DNA from: Deltaproteobacteria bacterium
Lineage (GTDB): Bacteria; Desulfobacterota; GWC2-55-46; DRQE01
Length of the DNA: 46,546 nt
NCBI GenBank assembly: GCA_015492495.1
Contig: WGEY01000047.1
Location: forward strand, 1-46,546
Reading direction: 5' to 3'
Shown here: in pieces, positions 9,483-17,376 of the stretch
Layout of the letters: every line of letters begins with the position of its first letter
Numbering within the stretch: the stretch's first letter is position 1
Program-made: the position numbers and the translations under genes
The notes under the pieces: model-generated
Databases searched by the model: none
The model's input: only the letters and a program-made list of their open reading frames with translations
What the model was told of the DNA's origin: nothing

Positions 9483-11681
9483 ATGTCGTCATCCATGGAA
9501 GATACGATTAGACGCCGGACAGGCCGGATGATACTCGGCGTTTTTTTTCTTGTCTCCTTCCTTTTTCTCTTCGTCCTTGGTCCGGATGCAGCCGCCTCGC
9601 TGGACGATACGCTATTCCAGGGGGACGAGCCCATCGAGGTCAACGGCGACTCCGTTGTTTATGACTCCGAGAACGAGGTCTATTACGCCGACGGCAATGT
9701 GGTTATAGTACAGGGGGATGTAACCCTTAAGGCCGATTACGTCGTAATTGACATGAAACTTGGGCTTGCAGAGGCCGCGGGCAATGTGGTTGCCTACGAT
9801 GCCTCAGGAAACCGTCTGGAGGGAGAAACACTGACAGCGGATCTGAATAATGACACCGCGGTCGTGGTAAACGGCAGGCTCTTTTTCAAGGAGAACAATA
9901 TAAGCGTTTTGGGCTCCGAGATAAGGAAGACCGGCAAGGGACGGTTCGCCGCAAGGCAGGCTACATTCACCACCTGTGACTGCTATCCGGATCGTTCCCC
10001 GCCGTGGAGCCTGCGTGCTGACTCGGCCAAGCTTAAGGTCGAAAGCCTGCTCACGGCCCGAAATGCCTTTTTCTATATAAAGGACCTGCCGCTCATTTAT
10101 ACGCCGTTTATCGCGGTCCCGATCAAGAGAAAGAGGCAGACGGGTTTCCTTATGCCGGGTATCGGGTATTCGAGGCTGCGCGGCAAGAAGATAGATAACG
10201 CCTTTTTCTGGGCCATCTCAAGGAGCACCGATGCCACGTTCTTTCTCGACATAGAGACCAGAAGGGGGATAGGAAAGGGTGTGGAGTACAGGTATTACAG
10301 GACGGCCAGAAGCTACGGAGAGTTCTATTTTTATCACTTCAATGAAAAGGACATCGACCGAGTTAGGGAGTTCAGGAAGGATAAAGACAACCTTTCGAGG
10401 CCGAAGTCCGCACGCAGCGGCCGCTGGCAGCTGAAGTTCAAGCACAGGGAGTTTCTTGATGACAACCTCACGGTCAAGGCGGACATAAACATGGTGAGCG
10501 ATGACGAGTACTTCATCGACTTCGGAAAGGAGCCCGGCGAGAGGGCGCTTGACAGTATCGAAAGCACGGTCTCGGTGAGCAAGGGTTGGAACACATACAA
10601 CCTCACTGTACAGGCCAGGGTCTTTGACAACCTCACCGTAGAGCATGACGACGAGGTGCTTCAGAGGCTGCCCGAGGTCATATTCACAGGGTCCAGCCAC
10701 AGGATCTTCTCTTCCCCGTTCTTCCTCTCGCTGAGCTCTTCGCTGGTGAACTTCGAGAGGAGAAAGGGCGATGCCGGCCAAAGGCTCGATGCCAGGCCGC
10801 GTTTGAGCCTTCCGCTGAGCCCGGGCGGATGGTTCGAGTTCACGCCCTCCTACGCGCCGCGGCTCACCGTGTACAGGAACAAGAATGACGCGTCAGAAGA
10901 CCGCTACCAAACGCGGTTTCTCTACGATGTAACAACAGAGCTTACCACGACCTTCGTGCGTTACTTCAACGTGTCTTTCTCCGGGCTAAGCAAGCTCAGA
11001 CATACGCTCAGGCCGAAGATAACCCATACGTACATACCGGCCCGCAAACAGTCGACCCTGCCGTATTATGATGAAACCGACAGGGTATCCGCGGCGAACA
11101 ACATCCGCTATTCGTTGAACACCACCCTGACCGGCAAGTTCAGGGAGAGCGGAAGGAAGCACGACTTTCTTTATATGGACATCTCGCAAACCTACAATAT
11201 CCGCGAGGAGACGCGCAGCAAGAGAGAGCCGGTGGACGAGCGCCGCTTCTCCAATGTGGAAGGGGAGATCATACTGCGGCCTACCGTGCGTATGCTGCTT
11301 ACAGCAAGGGGGGAGTACAACGTCTATGACGGCTGGTTCGAGAAGTCGGACGCATCGTTTTCCATGTCGGACAGGCGAGGAGACTATTTGTCTCTTACCT
11401 ACCGTTACATACGGGGTAATACGAGGTATCTTGAGACCGACGCCAGGCTCCAAGCCTCGAGATCGGTATACCTTGGGTTGAGGCAGAGGTATTCCTTTGT
11501 CGAGGATGAGTTGTTGGAAAGGAATCTCGTCATGGGCTATGTGGATCCGTGCTGGGGAGCTGAACTCGTATGGTCCAGGAGGCTTAACGAGACGGTAGTG
11601 CTTCTGAGTTTCAGCCTGAAGGGTATCGGTGAGGTCTTCAGCACATCAGCAACAGTTGCCGATGCAAGGACAGGGCGGTAA
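9483..11681 (+). CDS. lptD: LPS-assembly protein LptD (organic solvent tolerance protein)
   Basis: LptD is the outer-membrane barrel that, with LptE, inserts lipopolysaccharide into the outer leaflet. The protein is 732 residues. It has a hydrophobic signal segment near residues 16-33, then an LptA/OstA-like periplasmic domain (about 46-160). The family signature TTCDCYPD...PPWSLRA follows (Cys165 and Cys167). A long beta-barrel region with alternating aromatic residues runs to the end. Only this N-terminal Cys pair is seen, so the inter-domain disulfide pattern of E. coli LptD cannot form in the same way. A weak GGGAG lies just upstream of the start. It indicates an LPS-bearing outer membrane. 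Confidence 0.93.
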   Translation: MSSSMEDTIRRRTGRMILGVFFLVSFLFLFVLGPDAAASLDDTLFQGDEPIEVNGDSVVYDSENEVYYADGNVVIVQGDVTLKADYVVIDMKLGLAEAAGNVVAYDASGNRLEGETLTADLNNDTAVVVNGRLFFKENNISVLGSEIRKTGKGRFAARQATFTTCDCYPDRSPPWSLRADSAKLKVESLLTARNAFFYIKDLPLIYTPFIAVPIKRKRQTGFLMPGIGYSRLRGKKIDNAFFWAISRSTDATFFLDIETRRGIGKGVEYRYYRTARSYGEFYFYHFNEKDIDRVREFRKDKDNLSRPKSARSGRWQLKFKHREFLDDNLTVKADINMVSDDEYFIDFGKEPGERALDSIESTVSVSKGWNTYNLTVQARVFDNLTVEHDDEVLQRLPEVIFTGSSHRIFSSPFFLSLSSSLVNFERRKGDAGQRLDARPRLSLPLSPGGWFEFTPSYAPRLTVYRNKNDASEDRYQTRFLYDVTTELTTTFVRYFNVSFSGLSKLRHTLRPKITHTYIPARKQSTLPYYDETDRVSAANNIRYSLNTTLTGKFRESGRKHDFLYMDISQTYNIREETRSKREPVDERRFSNVEGEIILRPTVRMLLTARGEYNVYDGWFEKSDASFSMSDRRGDYLSLTYRYIRGNTRYLETDARLQASRSVYLGLRQRYSFVEDELLERNLVMGYVDPCWGAELVWSRRLNETVVLLSFSLKGIGEVFSTSATVADARTGR

Positions 11682-11712
11682 ACGTAAAGACCATTAGGAC
11701 AAGGAGTGGAGC

Positions 11713-12516
11713 ATGTTCTACAGTGGAAGCAATGGAAGGTATGTTACAAGGGCTTTGGCGGTGCTTACGCCTTCCGAATCAAAGAGGCTTATCGCAAAGG
11801 CCGTATGCAGGCTGCCGGAGGTGAGGGGGGCCTTTGACAACGGAAGGATAGTCATCATAGGCGGCACGACCAATGCCTATGTGGTGGAGGAACTGCTGGG
11901 TATTGCGGTCGACAAGTTCCGGTTCGCCTCCGGCAGGATAGCCTTCGGGGAGCTCGGCGCCAACGATCCGTCCATGAGGCGTCCGCCGGTGGTCATAATT
12001 AATGGAGAGGTCGTTGATGGATTGCGTCCTGTGGATGTGCTGAAGGAGTTCACCGCGAATGATGTGTACATCAAAGGCGCCAACGCCGTCGATGCCGAGG
12101 GACATGCCGGCGTCCTAATGGCCGACGGGGCGGGCGGTACGATCGGCGCCTCAATGGGCATAATACAGGCACGTGGCAGCAACCTCATAGTGCCGGTGGG
12201 ACTTGAAAAGCTCGTGCCATCCGTAATAGACGCAGCAGGCAGGTGCGGACAGGACGGATTTGCGTATTCGATGGGGCTGAGCGTTGGGCTCATGCCGCTT
12301 GTGGATGCAAAGGTCATAACCGAGGTGCAGGCGATCGAGGTGCTCTTCGGCCGGGAGGGTGTGCGCGCCCACCACGTGGCATCGGGCGGGGTGGCCGGAT
12401 GTGAAGGGGCCGTAGTGCTTGCGATCGAGGGAGAGGACGGAGAAGGGGTGAAGAAGGCCTTCGAGTTCTTGCAGTCCGTCAAGGGCGAGGTTGCGGTCGG
12501 ACCGGGGGAGGAATGA
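11713..12516 (+). CDS. Conserved protein of unknown function, paired with MtaA-like methyltransferase
   Basis: I do not recognise this 267-residue protein by name. It is soluble-looking, glycine- and alanine-rich, with no signal peptide or membrane segment. Notable segments are IIGGTTNAYVVEELLG, FASGRI, YIKGANAVD, DGAGGTIGASMG and IVPVGLEKLVPS; the glycine-rich loops suggest a nucleotide or cofactor site. A good ribosome binding site (AAGGAGTGGAG) precedes ATG 11713. Its stop overlaps the start of the next gene (ATGA), so the two are translationally coupled. A role together with a corrinoid- or porphyrinoid-type methyltransferase is an inference from that coupling only. Confidence 0.85.
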   Translation: MFYSGSNGRYVTRALAVLTPSESKRLIAKAVCRLPEVRGAFDNGRIVIIGGTTNAYVVEELLGIAVDKFRFASGRIAFGELGANDPSMRRPPVVIINGEVVDGLRPVDVLKEFTANDVYIKGANAVDAEGHAGVLMADGAGGTIGASMGIIQARGSNLIVPVGLEKLVPSVIDAAGRCGQDGFAYSMGLSVGLMPLVDAKVITEVQAIEVLFGREGVRAHHVASGGVAGCEGAVVLAIEGEDGEGVKKAFEFLQSVKGEVAVGPGEE

Positions 12517-13541
12517 CGCAAAAGGAGAGGCTTTTGCATGTGCTCTCAGGCGATGCCGTCGAAAGGCCACCTGTAGTCGTGCCGGGGGGACTTGTGACGG
12601 CCCTGAGCGAGGGGGTGATAGAGGCGGCACGACCGGATGGATGGTCACTCGTGCATTGCGCCGATGGGCTCGCATCCCTTTCCATCCATATACACGACAC
12701 GACCGGTATAGAAAACCTCGGCCTGCCGTTCACCATGAGAGTGGAGTCAGAGGCGTACGGCGGGGAGAAGGATGCCTTCCCGTCGAATGAAGAACCTTCC
12801 TCCGTGGGCTATCCGCTCAGGGATGTATCTGAGTACCGAAACCTCAAGGTGCCTGACCCAGGATCGGACGGGAGGCTGCCCCTCGTCATAGATTGTATCG
12901 GCATCTTGAGCCGGAGACGGCCGGCGGCACCGGTCGTGGCCGATTTGGTTGCCCCACTGAGCCTGGCCACCTCGCTCGTGGACGCACATACGGTGCTCAG
13001 GGCGCTTGTTAGGGAGCCTCTTCGCATGCACGGCCTTCTTTCCTTTCTTTCAGAGGGCACCGTTGAGTACATGCGCCGCCTCATAGACGCCGGTGCCTCG
13101 GCCATCTTCCTCGTGGACCCCTTTTCAACCGCTCAAACACTCGGCCCGCAACTTTTCAGGGAGTTCGCCCTGCGGTACATAAACACCATAACCGATGCGG
13201 CGCATGAGATGGGCTGTCCGGTGATGGTACACCTCTGCGGCGACCTGAAGAACATAATAGATGAACTTCATGAGTTGCACGCCGAGTGTTTGAGCGTGGA
13301 CTCCAGCACCTCAACGGCGGAGATAGCCGACGCGCTTCCTTTTCACCGTATCATGGGCGGCATGGATTCGTTAGAACTTTCAACCTGCACACCCCAGGAG
13401 GTCCTAACTGCGGCCGAGGCCGCAGTCGCAGGCGGCGTGGACATCCTTGCACCTTCCTGCGGGCTCGACGGCCGTGTAACCGTGGAGAATCTGAGGGCAA
13501 TGGTCCGCGCGGTGCACCGTGGTGCGGTGTGTGCTGAATAA
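12513..13541 (+). CDS. MtaA/CmuA-type methyltransferase, uroporphyrinogen decarboxylase fold
   Basis: This 342-residue protein belongs to the URO-D superfamily branch that includes the methylcobamide:CoM methyltransferases. It shows the zinc thiol-activation pattern His240-x-Cys242 (VMVHLCGD) plus Cys316 (LAPSCGLDG), which true HemE decarboxylases lack. The N-terminus MTQKERLLHVLSGDAVERPP is typical of the branch. Known members transfer a methyl group from a corrinoid protein to a thiol or to tetrahydrofolate. The acceptor here is unknown and no corrinoid protein is encoded nearby. It overlaps the preceding unnamed gene by four bases. Confidence 0.85.
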   Translation: MTQKERLLHVLSGDAVERPPVVVPGGLVTALSEGVIEAARPDGWSLVHCADGLASLSIHIHDTTGIENLGLPFTMRVESEAYGGEKDAFPSNEEPSSVGYPLRDVSEYRNLKVPDPGSDGRLPLVIDCIGILSRRRPAAPVVADLVAPLSLATSLVDAHTVLRALVREPLRMHGLLSFLSEGTVEYMRRLIDAGASAIFLVDPFSTAQTLGPQLFREFALRYINTITDAAHEMGCPVMVHLCGDLKNIIDELHELHAECLSVDSSTSTAEIADALPFHRIMGGMDSLELSTCTPQEVLTAAEAAVAGGVDILAPSCGLDGRVTVENLRAMVRAVHRGAVCAE

Positions 13542-13593
13542 GGTTCCCGTCGCCCCCAGAGGCTTTCTAACCGTGCATCATTCTATAAATCCC

Positions 13594-13623
13594 TTGATTT
13601 TCAGGGAGGCCTTCGTTTACAAT
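13594..13623 (+). promoter_or_regulatory. Candidate sigma-70-type promoter before the FG-GAP-like protein
   Basis: TTGATT (13594-13599) and TACAAT (13618-13623) are separated by 18 bases, in an AT-richer stretch between two genes. Initiation near 13630 would leave about 60 bases of leader, largely repeat-derived, before ATG 13691. Confidence 0.45.
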
Positions 13624-13660
13624 TATTAGGTTGCACCGGCCCACAGGATCAACTCCACGG

Positions 13661-13687
13661 AGCGGGCTGCCCGCTATGCATCTTCAA
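13661..13687 (-). repeat. Intergenic repeat, end fragment
   Basis: On the minus strand this reads TTGAAGATGCATAGCGGGC, matching the TGAAGATGCATCGCGAGCG end of the repeat family. GGTTGCAC at 13629-13636 may belong to the same diverged copy (compare the copy at 15506). It stops three bases before the probable ATG of the following gene. Confidence 0.5.
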
Positions 13688-13690
13688 CCC

Positions 13691-15349
13691 ATGAAGGATA
13701 CCTTGAAGACGAAGTTTTTTCTTTTGATCATGCCCGCCGCCTTGCTGGCGGTTTTTCTTGTCCTCTCTTTTCCATCGAAAGGGGTGGGTTCCCAGGAGGT
13801 GCTCCAGGTAAAGGTGGCGGTACTCCCGTGGAAGATCAACGCCGGAGATGAGCTGGAATACCTCGGTGGTGCCGTAACGGACATGTTGACCTCCAGGGTA
13901 GGGGCAACCGGTGAGGTGGAGATCTTGAGGGGCGATCTCGTCGTGGCCGCCCTTAAAGGCTTTGGGCAGAGGGAGCCAGCCGAAAAGATCGCTGAGGCCG
14001 TGGGTGAAAGACTCGGCACGGATTACGTGGTCTTCGGAAGTATCTCCGTGCTCGGGGACCAAGTAAGCCTGGATGCCAGGCTCTACGACGTAAAGAAGAA
14101 TGCGGCGCAGCCCTTGTTCAACACCGGGGTAGGGCTCGATGCCATAGTCTTCATGACCGAGGATCTTGCAAGGAACCTAATATCCGTAGCCACGGGCCGT
14201 CCAATAGAAGATGTGCCGTCGTACACCGGCAGGTTCACATCCGCCGGGGAGCGGGACCACGGTGAGAGGGGGTTCGCGGACGAAGGTGTATATGACGAGG
14301 AAGGTTTAGTCATAAGGTCCAAAAAGAGGGAGAAGAGGTTCGGGTGGAAAAGAAGCCTCGACGGTTTTGTAAAGGCGATGGAGACAGCCGATCTCGATGG
14401 TGACGGGAAAAAGGAGGTTGTCTTTGTCACCGAAAATGATATCACGATAGCAAGGTTTACGCCCCGTGGCGTAAAGACGATCAAGCGCCTGTCCGGTGAC
14501 GGAGAGAGCGTGAACGTTTCTGTGTCGGCGTTCGACTCGGACGGGGACGGGAGGACCGAGCTCTATCTGTCGAGGCTCAGGGGAAGCATGGCCGACGGTT
14601 GCATACTGGAGGCCAAGGACGGATCCTTTGCCTTCACCTCCTGCGGCATACCGTTCTTCATGAGGGCCTTAAAGATCGAGGGTGACGGCACGGTCCTGCT
14701 CGGACAGATGTTCAGAAAGGAGTGGGGTTTCAAGAAGAAGATCAATGTTTTGAGGAGAGAGGGGGCTGGTGTGGTTGTCGCCGGAGACTTCTACCTGCCA
14801 CCGAAGGTCAACCTATACGGCTTCGAGGTCTTCGACCTCACCGGTGACGGTGAAAACGAACTCGTGGTACTGGATTCACGGCGGCACCTCAGGGTTTATG
14901 TGAAAAAGGGCAAGAGATGGGCGGAGGAGTGGCGTAGCCCCGATACATACGGCGGTACTCTCAACATCATAGACCTCGCCGAGGGCAATGAGCAAGAACC
15001 CGGCGGATTCGTCTCCATTCAAAGCAGATTTTTGTACGCAGACCTTGACATGGACGGAATGAATGAGCTTATAATAAAGAAGAACGTGGCCGGCGGGGTC
15101 TTCGGTGAGAGGTCCGAGAGGGTGAGGTCCTTCAAGAGCGGTACCGTAAGGGGATTGAGCTGGGACGGGGTGGTGCTTGCCGAGGACTGGAAGACCAATG
15201 AGTTGAACGGTTATGTGTCCGATTTTCTGATAGAGGATACCGATGGCGACGGCAACAAGGAGCTCCTAATACTATTTATAGGCACAAAGGGGCTCTACCA
15301 GGTGGAAGACAAGACTACATTGGTTTCATATAAACTATCCATCCAGTAG
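13691..15349 (+). CDS. Exported protein with TolB/FlgO-like N-terminus and FG-GAP/VCBS-like repeats
   Basis: From ATG 13691 the protein has 552 residues. It begins with a signal peptide or anchor (FFLLIMPAALLAVFLVLSF), then a domain starting VAVLPWKINAGDELEYLGG. That start is characteristic of TolB-N/FlgO-like proteins, which sense or build periplasmic assemblies. The rest carries about five Asp-rich repeats of the FG-GAP/VCBS type, such as DLDGDGKKEVV, DSDGDGRTELY, DLTGDGENELV, DLDMDGMNELI and DTDGDGNKELL, probably calcium-binding beta-propeller blades. Location is probably periplasmic or outer-membrane-associated. Function is unknown. An upstream TTG (13631) is open in frame but unlikely, since the signal peptide would start 20 residues late. 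Confidence 0.85.
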   Translation: MKDTLKTKFFLLIMPAALLAVFLVLSFPSKGVGSQEVLQVKVAVLPWKINAGDELEYLGGAVTDMLTSRVGATGEVEILRGDLVVAALKGFGQREPAEKIAEAVGERLGTDYVVFGSISVLGDQVSLDARLYDVKKNAAQPLFNTGVGLDAIVFMTEDLARNLISVATGRPIEDVPSYTGRFTSAGERDHGERGFADEGVYDEEGLVIRSKKREKRFGWKRSLDGFVKAMETADLDGDGKKEVVFVTENDITIARFTPRGVKTIKRLSGDGESVNVSVSAFDSDGDGRTELYLSRLRGSMADGCILEAKDGSFAFTSCGIPFFMRALKIEGDGTVLLGQMFRKEWGFKKKINVLRREGAGVVVAGDFYLPPKVNLYGFEVFDLTGDGENELVVLDSRRHLRVYVKKGKRWAEEWRSPDTYGGTLNIIDLAEGNEQEPGGFVSIQSRFLYADLDMDGMNELIIKKNVAGGVFGERSERVRSFKSGTVRGLSWDGVVLAEDWKTNELNGYVSDFLIEDTDGDGNKELLILFIGTKGLYQVEDKTTLVSYKLSIQ

Positions 15350-15371
15350 ACAGGCTGCCTTTTTACCATAC

Positions 15372-15448
15372 GGCGGTGTAGCTCAGGCGGTCAGAGCAGG
15401 GGTCTCATAAGCCCCGTGTCGGTGGTTCGAGTCCACCCACCGCCACCA
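15372..15448 (+). tRNA. tRNA-Met (CAT anticodon)
   Basis: A 77-base cloverleaf with acceptor GGCGGTG/CACCGCC, D-arm GCTCAGGCGGTCAGAGC, anticodon arm GGGGT-CTCATAA-GCCCC (anticodon CAT), T-arm GGTGG-TTCGAGT-CCACC, and an encoded CCA end. The fully paired first base pair (G-C) argues for elongator Met, not initiator. A tRNA-Ile2 with lysidine-modified CAT cannot be excluded by eye. It starts 22 bases after the preceding gene and has no evident promoter of its own. Confidence 0.93.
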
Positions 15449-15776
15449 CATTTTATCCCATCTCATCCACTTCATCATCTGCTGTACGGCCACACCGGCC
15501 TTTCATGAACGTGCGTCGCTAGCGCCTGTGCGGGTTCCGGTGTCAACGAACGGAGTGCAACCGGATAACGCCTTTCAGGAGAAGATTTCCAGCGACTTTA
15601 CACGGTAAGCCCCAAAAAGTACACCCTTCCCCCTTAAGCAATGAGTCCTTACTGTCGAAGATATTATTATGTTCGGGAAAAAACCGGCCGACCTAAAACA
15701 GCCTGGATGGCGGGCGTTTGCACCTCGCCGCAGACGGTCGTAAAGACCCGGAAAACACACAACATTGAGGTGGCTT
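15449..15776. other. Intergenic region tRNA-Met to EAL-HDOD gene
   Basis: These 328 bases hold no credible ORF. They include a truncated copy of the intergenic repeat (15506-15590). Near 15675-15715 lies a GC-rich stretch with CCGGCC, CCTAAAA, CAGCCTGGATGGC and GGG that loosely recalls the 3' half of c-di-GMP-I (GEMM) riboswitches. The conserved 5' half is not recognisable, so no riboswitch is called. Confidence 0.45.
15506..15590 (+). repeat. Intergenic palindromic repeat, diverged and truncated copy
   Basis: TGAACGTGCGTCGCTAGCGC matches the family start. It is followed by CGAACGGAGTGCAACCGGA (compare CGAGCGAAATGTAATCGGA) and CCTTTCAGGAGAAGATT (compare CCTTACATGAGAAGATT). The terminal CCCTG...CAGGG hairpin is missing. 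Confidence 0.6.
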
Positions 15777-17027
15777 ATGGACCTGCACGAGATTTTTCTG
15801 GGACGCCAGCCCATACTTGACGAAAGCGAAGACCTCGTTGCCTACGAACTCCTCTTTCGCTCGTCTGCAAACATGCAGAGGGCCGTGATCGACAATTTAC
15901 AGGAGACCATCGCATCGACGATCGTCAATGCCATGTGCGACTTCGGCGAAGAGAATATACTCGGCAGACATATAGCCTTCATCAACCTCGATTCCAGGAT
16001 GCTGATGAGCGATATGATAGAGCTCCTTCCGAAGGACAGGGTGGTCTTTGAGATCATTGAATCGGTTGATGCTAGCAGCGATATCATCGAGAGGTGCAGG
16101 GACCTTAAGAGGCGCGGCTTCATGCTGGCGCTCGACGACTTTTCCTATGACAGGAAGCTCGAGCCTTTGTTGGAGCTTGTCGATGTGGTCAAGATAGATG
16201 TCCTCGATACAACCCGTTCCGAGCTGTTGAACGAGGTGAGGATGCTGGAGGGGTTCCCTGTGAAGCTTCTGGCCGAAAAGGTGGAGAACCCAGAGCAGTA
16301 TGCGTTGTGCTCGGAGCTCGGTTTCAGGCTCTTCCAGGGATACTATTTTGCACGCCCTGCGGTTTTAGGTCGCAAACGGATTGACATATCAAAGATAACG
16401 CTCTTGAAGCTTCTGCAGCAGGTGATGGGGGACTGCGAAACAAGGGAGATCGAAGAGACCTTCAAGCAGAGTCCGGAGTTGACGTACAACCTGCTCAGGC
16501 TCGTCAACTCGGTCGGCATGGGGCTAAGGTACAAGGTCCGCTCCGTACCACATGCCATAGCGATCGTGGGACGCAACCAGCTCAGGCGCTGGGTTCAGTT
16601 GCTATTGTTCATCCACGGCAGCGGTTCACCGCAACGGAATCCGCTCCTGCAGATGTCCATGGCGCGCGGACGGTTGATGGAGCTCCTTGCGGACACCTTT
16701 CATCTGACCGACAGAGACAAGGAATACGGCGACATGGCCTTCATGACCGGTGTACTTTCGCTTCTCGATGTGCTGCTTAATATGCCCATGAAGGAGATAC
16801 TGGCCCAGATCGATCTGGAAGATGAAGTCCGTGAGGCGTTGCTCGATCTCAAGGGACCGCTCGGCACCCTTCTCATGATGGCTACAAACATGGAACACTG
16901 CGACTTCGAGTCCATTGAAGAGGCGATCAAGGGACTCCCCATCACCCCCGAGGATATCTATGAGGCGCAGTTCAATGCCGTAGGCTGGACGAACAGGGTG
17001 ATCGACACCCTGGCGCAGTGTGCATGA
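15777..17027 (+). CDS. EAL-HDOD (YuxH-like) signalling protein
   Basis: This 416-residue protein has an N-terminal EAL phosphodiesterase-like domain (about 5-200) and a C-terminal HDOD domain (about 205-400). The EAL box is YELLFRS. INLDSRML, FEIIESVDAS, LALDDFSYD, VKIDVLD, LAEKVENPEQ and GFRLFQGYYFARP occupy the usual positions, so many metal and phosphate ligands persist. The DDFGTG loop, however, is altered to DDFSYDRK. Family members often bind or ignore c-di-GMP and act as adaptors in motility or virulence control. The ATG at 15777 follows GAGG at 15767-15770; an upstream TTG at 15765 contains that ribosome binding site and is rejected. Confidence 0.9.
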   Translation: MDLHEIFLGRQPILDESEDLVAYELLFRSSANMQRAVIDNLQETIASTIVNAMCDFGEENILGRHIAFINLDSRMLMSDMIELLPKDRVVFEIIESVDASSDIIERCRDLKRRGFMLALDDFSYDRKLEPLLELVDVVKIDVLDTTRSELLNEVRMLEGFPVKLLAEKVENPEQYALCSELGFRLFQGYYFARPAVLGRKRIDISKITLLKLLQQVMGDCETREIEETFKQSPELTYNLLRLVNSVGMGLRYKVRSVPHAIAIVGRNQLRRWVQLLLFIHGSGSPQRNPLLQMSMARGRLMELLADTFHLTDRDKEYGDMAFMTGVLSLLDVLLNMPMKEILAQIDLEDEVREALLDLKGPLGTLLMMATNMEHCDFESIEEAIKGLPITPEDIYEAQFNAVGWTNRVIDTLAQCA

Positions 17028-17376
17028 GGCTCGAAGCTGATCTTGCGGGTGCTCTGTCAGTAAGCGGCGACCAGACAAAGCCACGGTGAGCCACCGGGGA
17101 TGAACCTCCGTCTTTTTCCTTCCACATACATATCCAGCCAAACGAACATGCTGAAGCCCGGAAAACCCTTAGTGCGGGGATGCCGTCTGCACCTTGTCCG
17201 CAGCTCCCTGCGTACGCCGTCCCTTTATCGAGCATGCTGGGTGAGCGCATTTTGTAGCCTGCGGGTGTCTTTTTCCGTGCTGTTACATGTTATTTACTTT
17301 CTTGCAACTCTTCCCTGCGTGTGTTAACATTCCCCTGGATCTTCAATTTCAAATGACGTCCCGCTGGGAAAGAGGC
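17028..17376. other. Intergenic region upstream of the gsp operon
   Basis: These 349 bases have no convincing gene. They contain the predicted gsp promoter (17302-17330). A stretch at about 17075-17115 reads ACAAAGCCACGGTGAGCC then CCGGGG, vaguely like the core of GEMM riboswitches, but no full fold could be assembled by eye. GCAGCTCCCTGCG at about 17199-17213 may be a scrap of the repeat hairpin. Confidence 0.4.
17302..17330 (+). promoter_or_regulatory. Predicted promoter of the type II secretion operon
   Basis: TTGCAA (17302-17307), a 17-base spacer, and TAACAT (17325-17330) with an extended -10 TG at 17322-17323. Initiation near 17337 excludes the upstream in-frame ATG at 17287 as the gspE start and supports 17353 or 17377. 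Confidence 0.55.

Noticed and set aside
17040-17120. c-di-GMP riboswitch in the gsp leader
   Set aside because: Only short matches (ACAAAGCCACGG, CCGGGG) are present and the sequence lies upstream of the predicted promoter at 17302.
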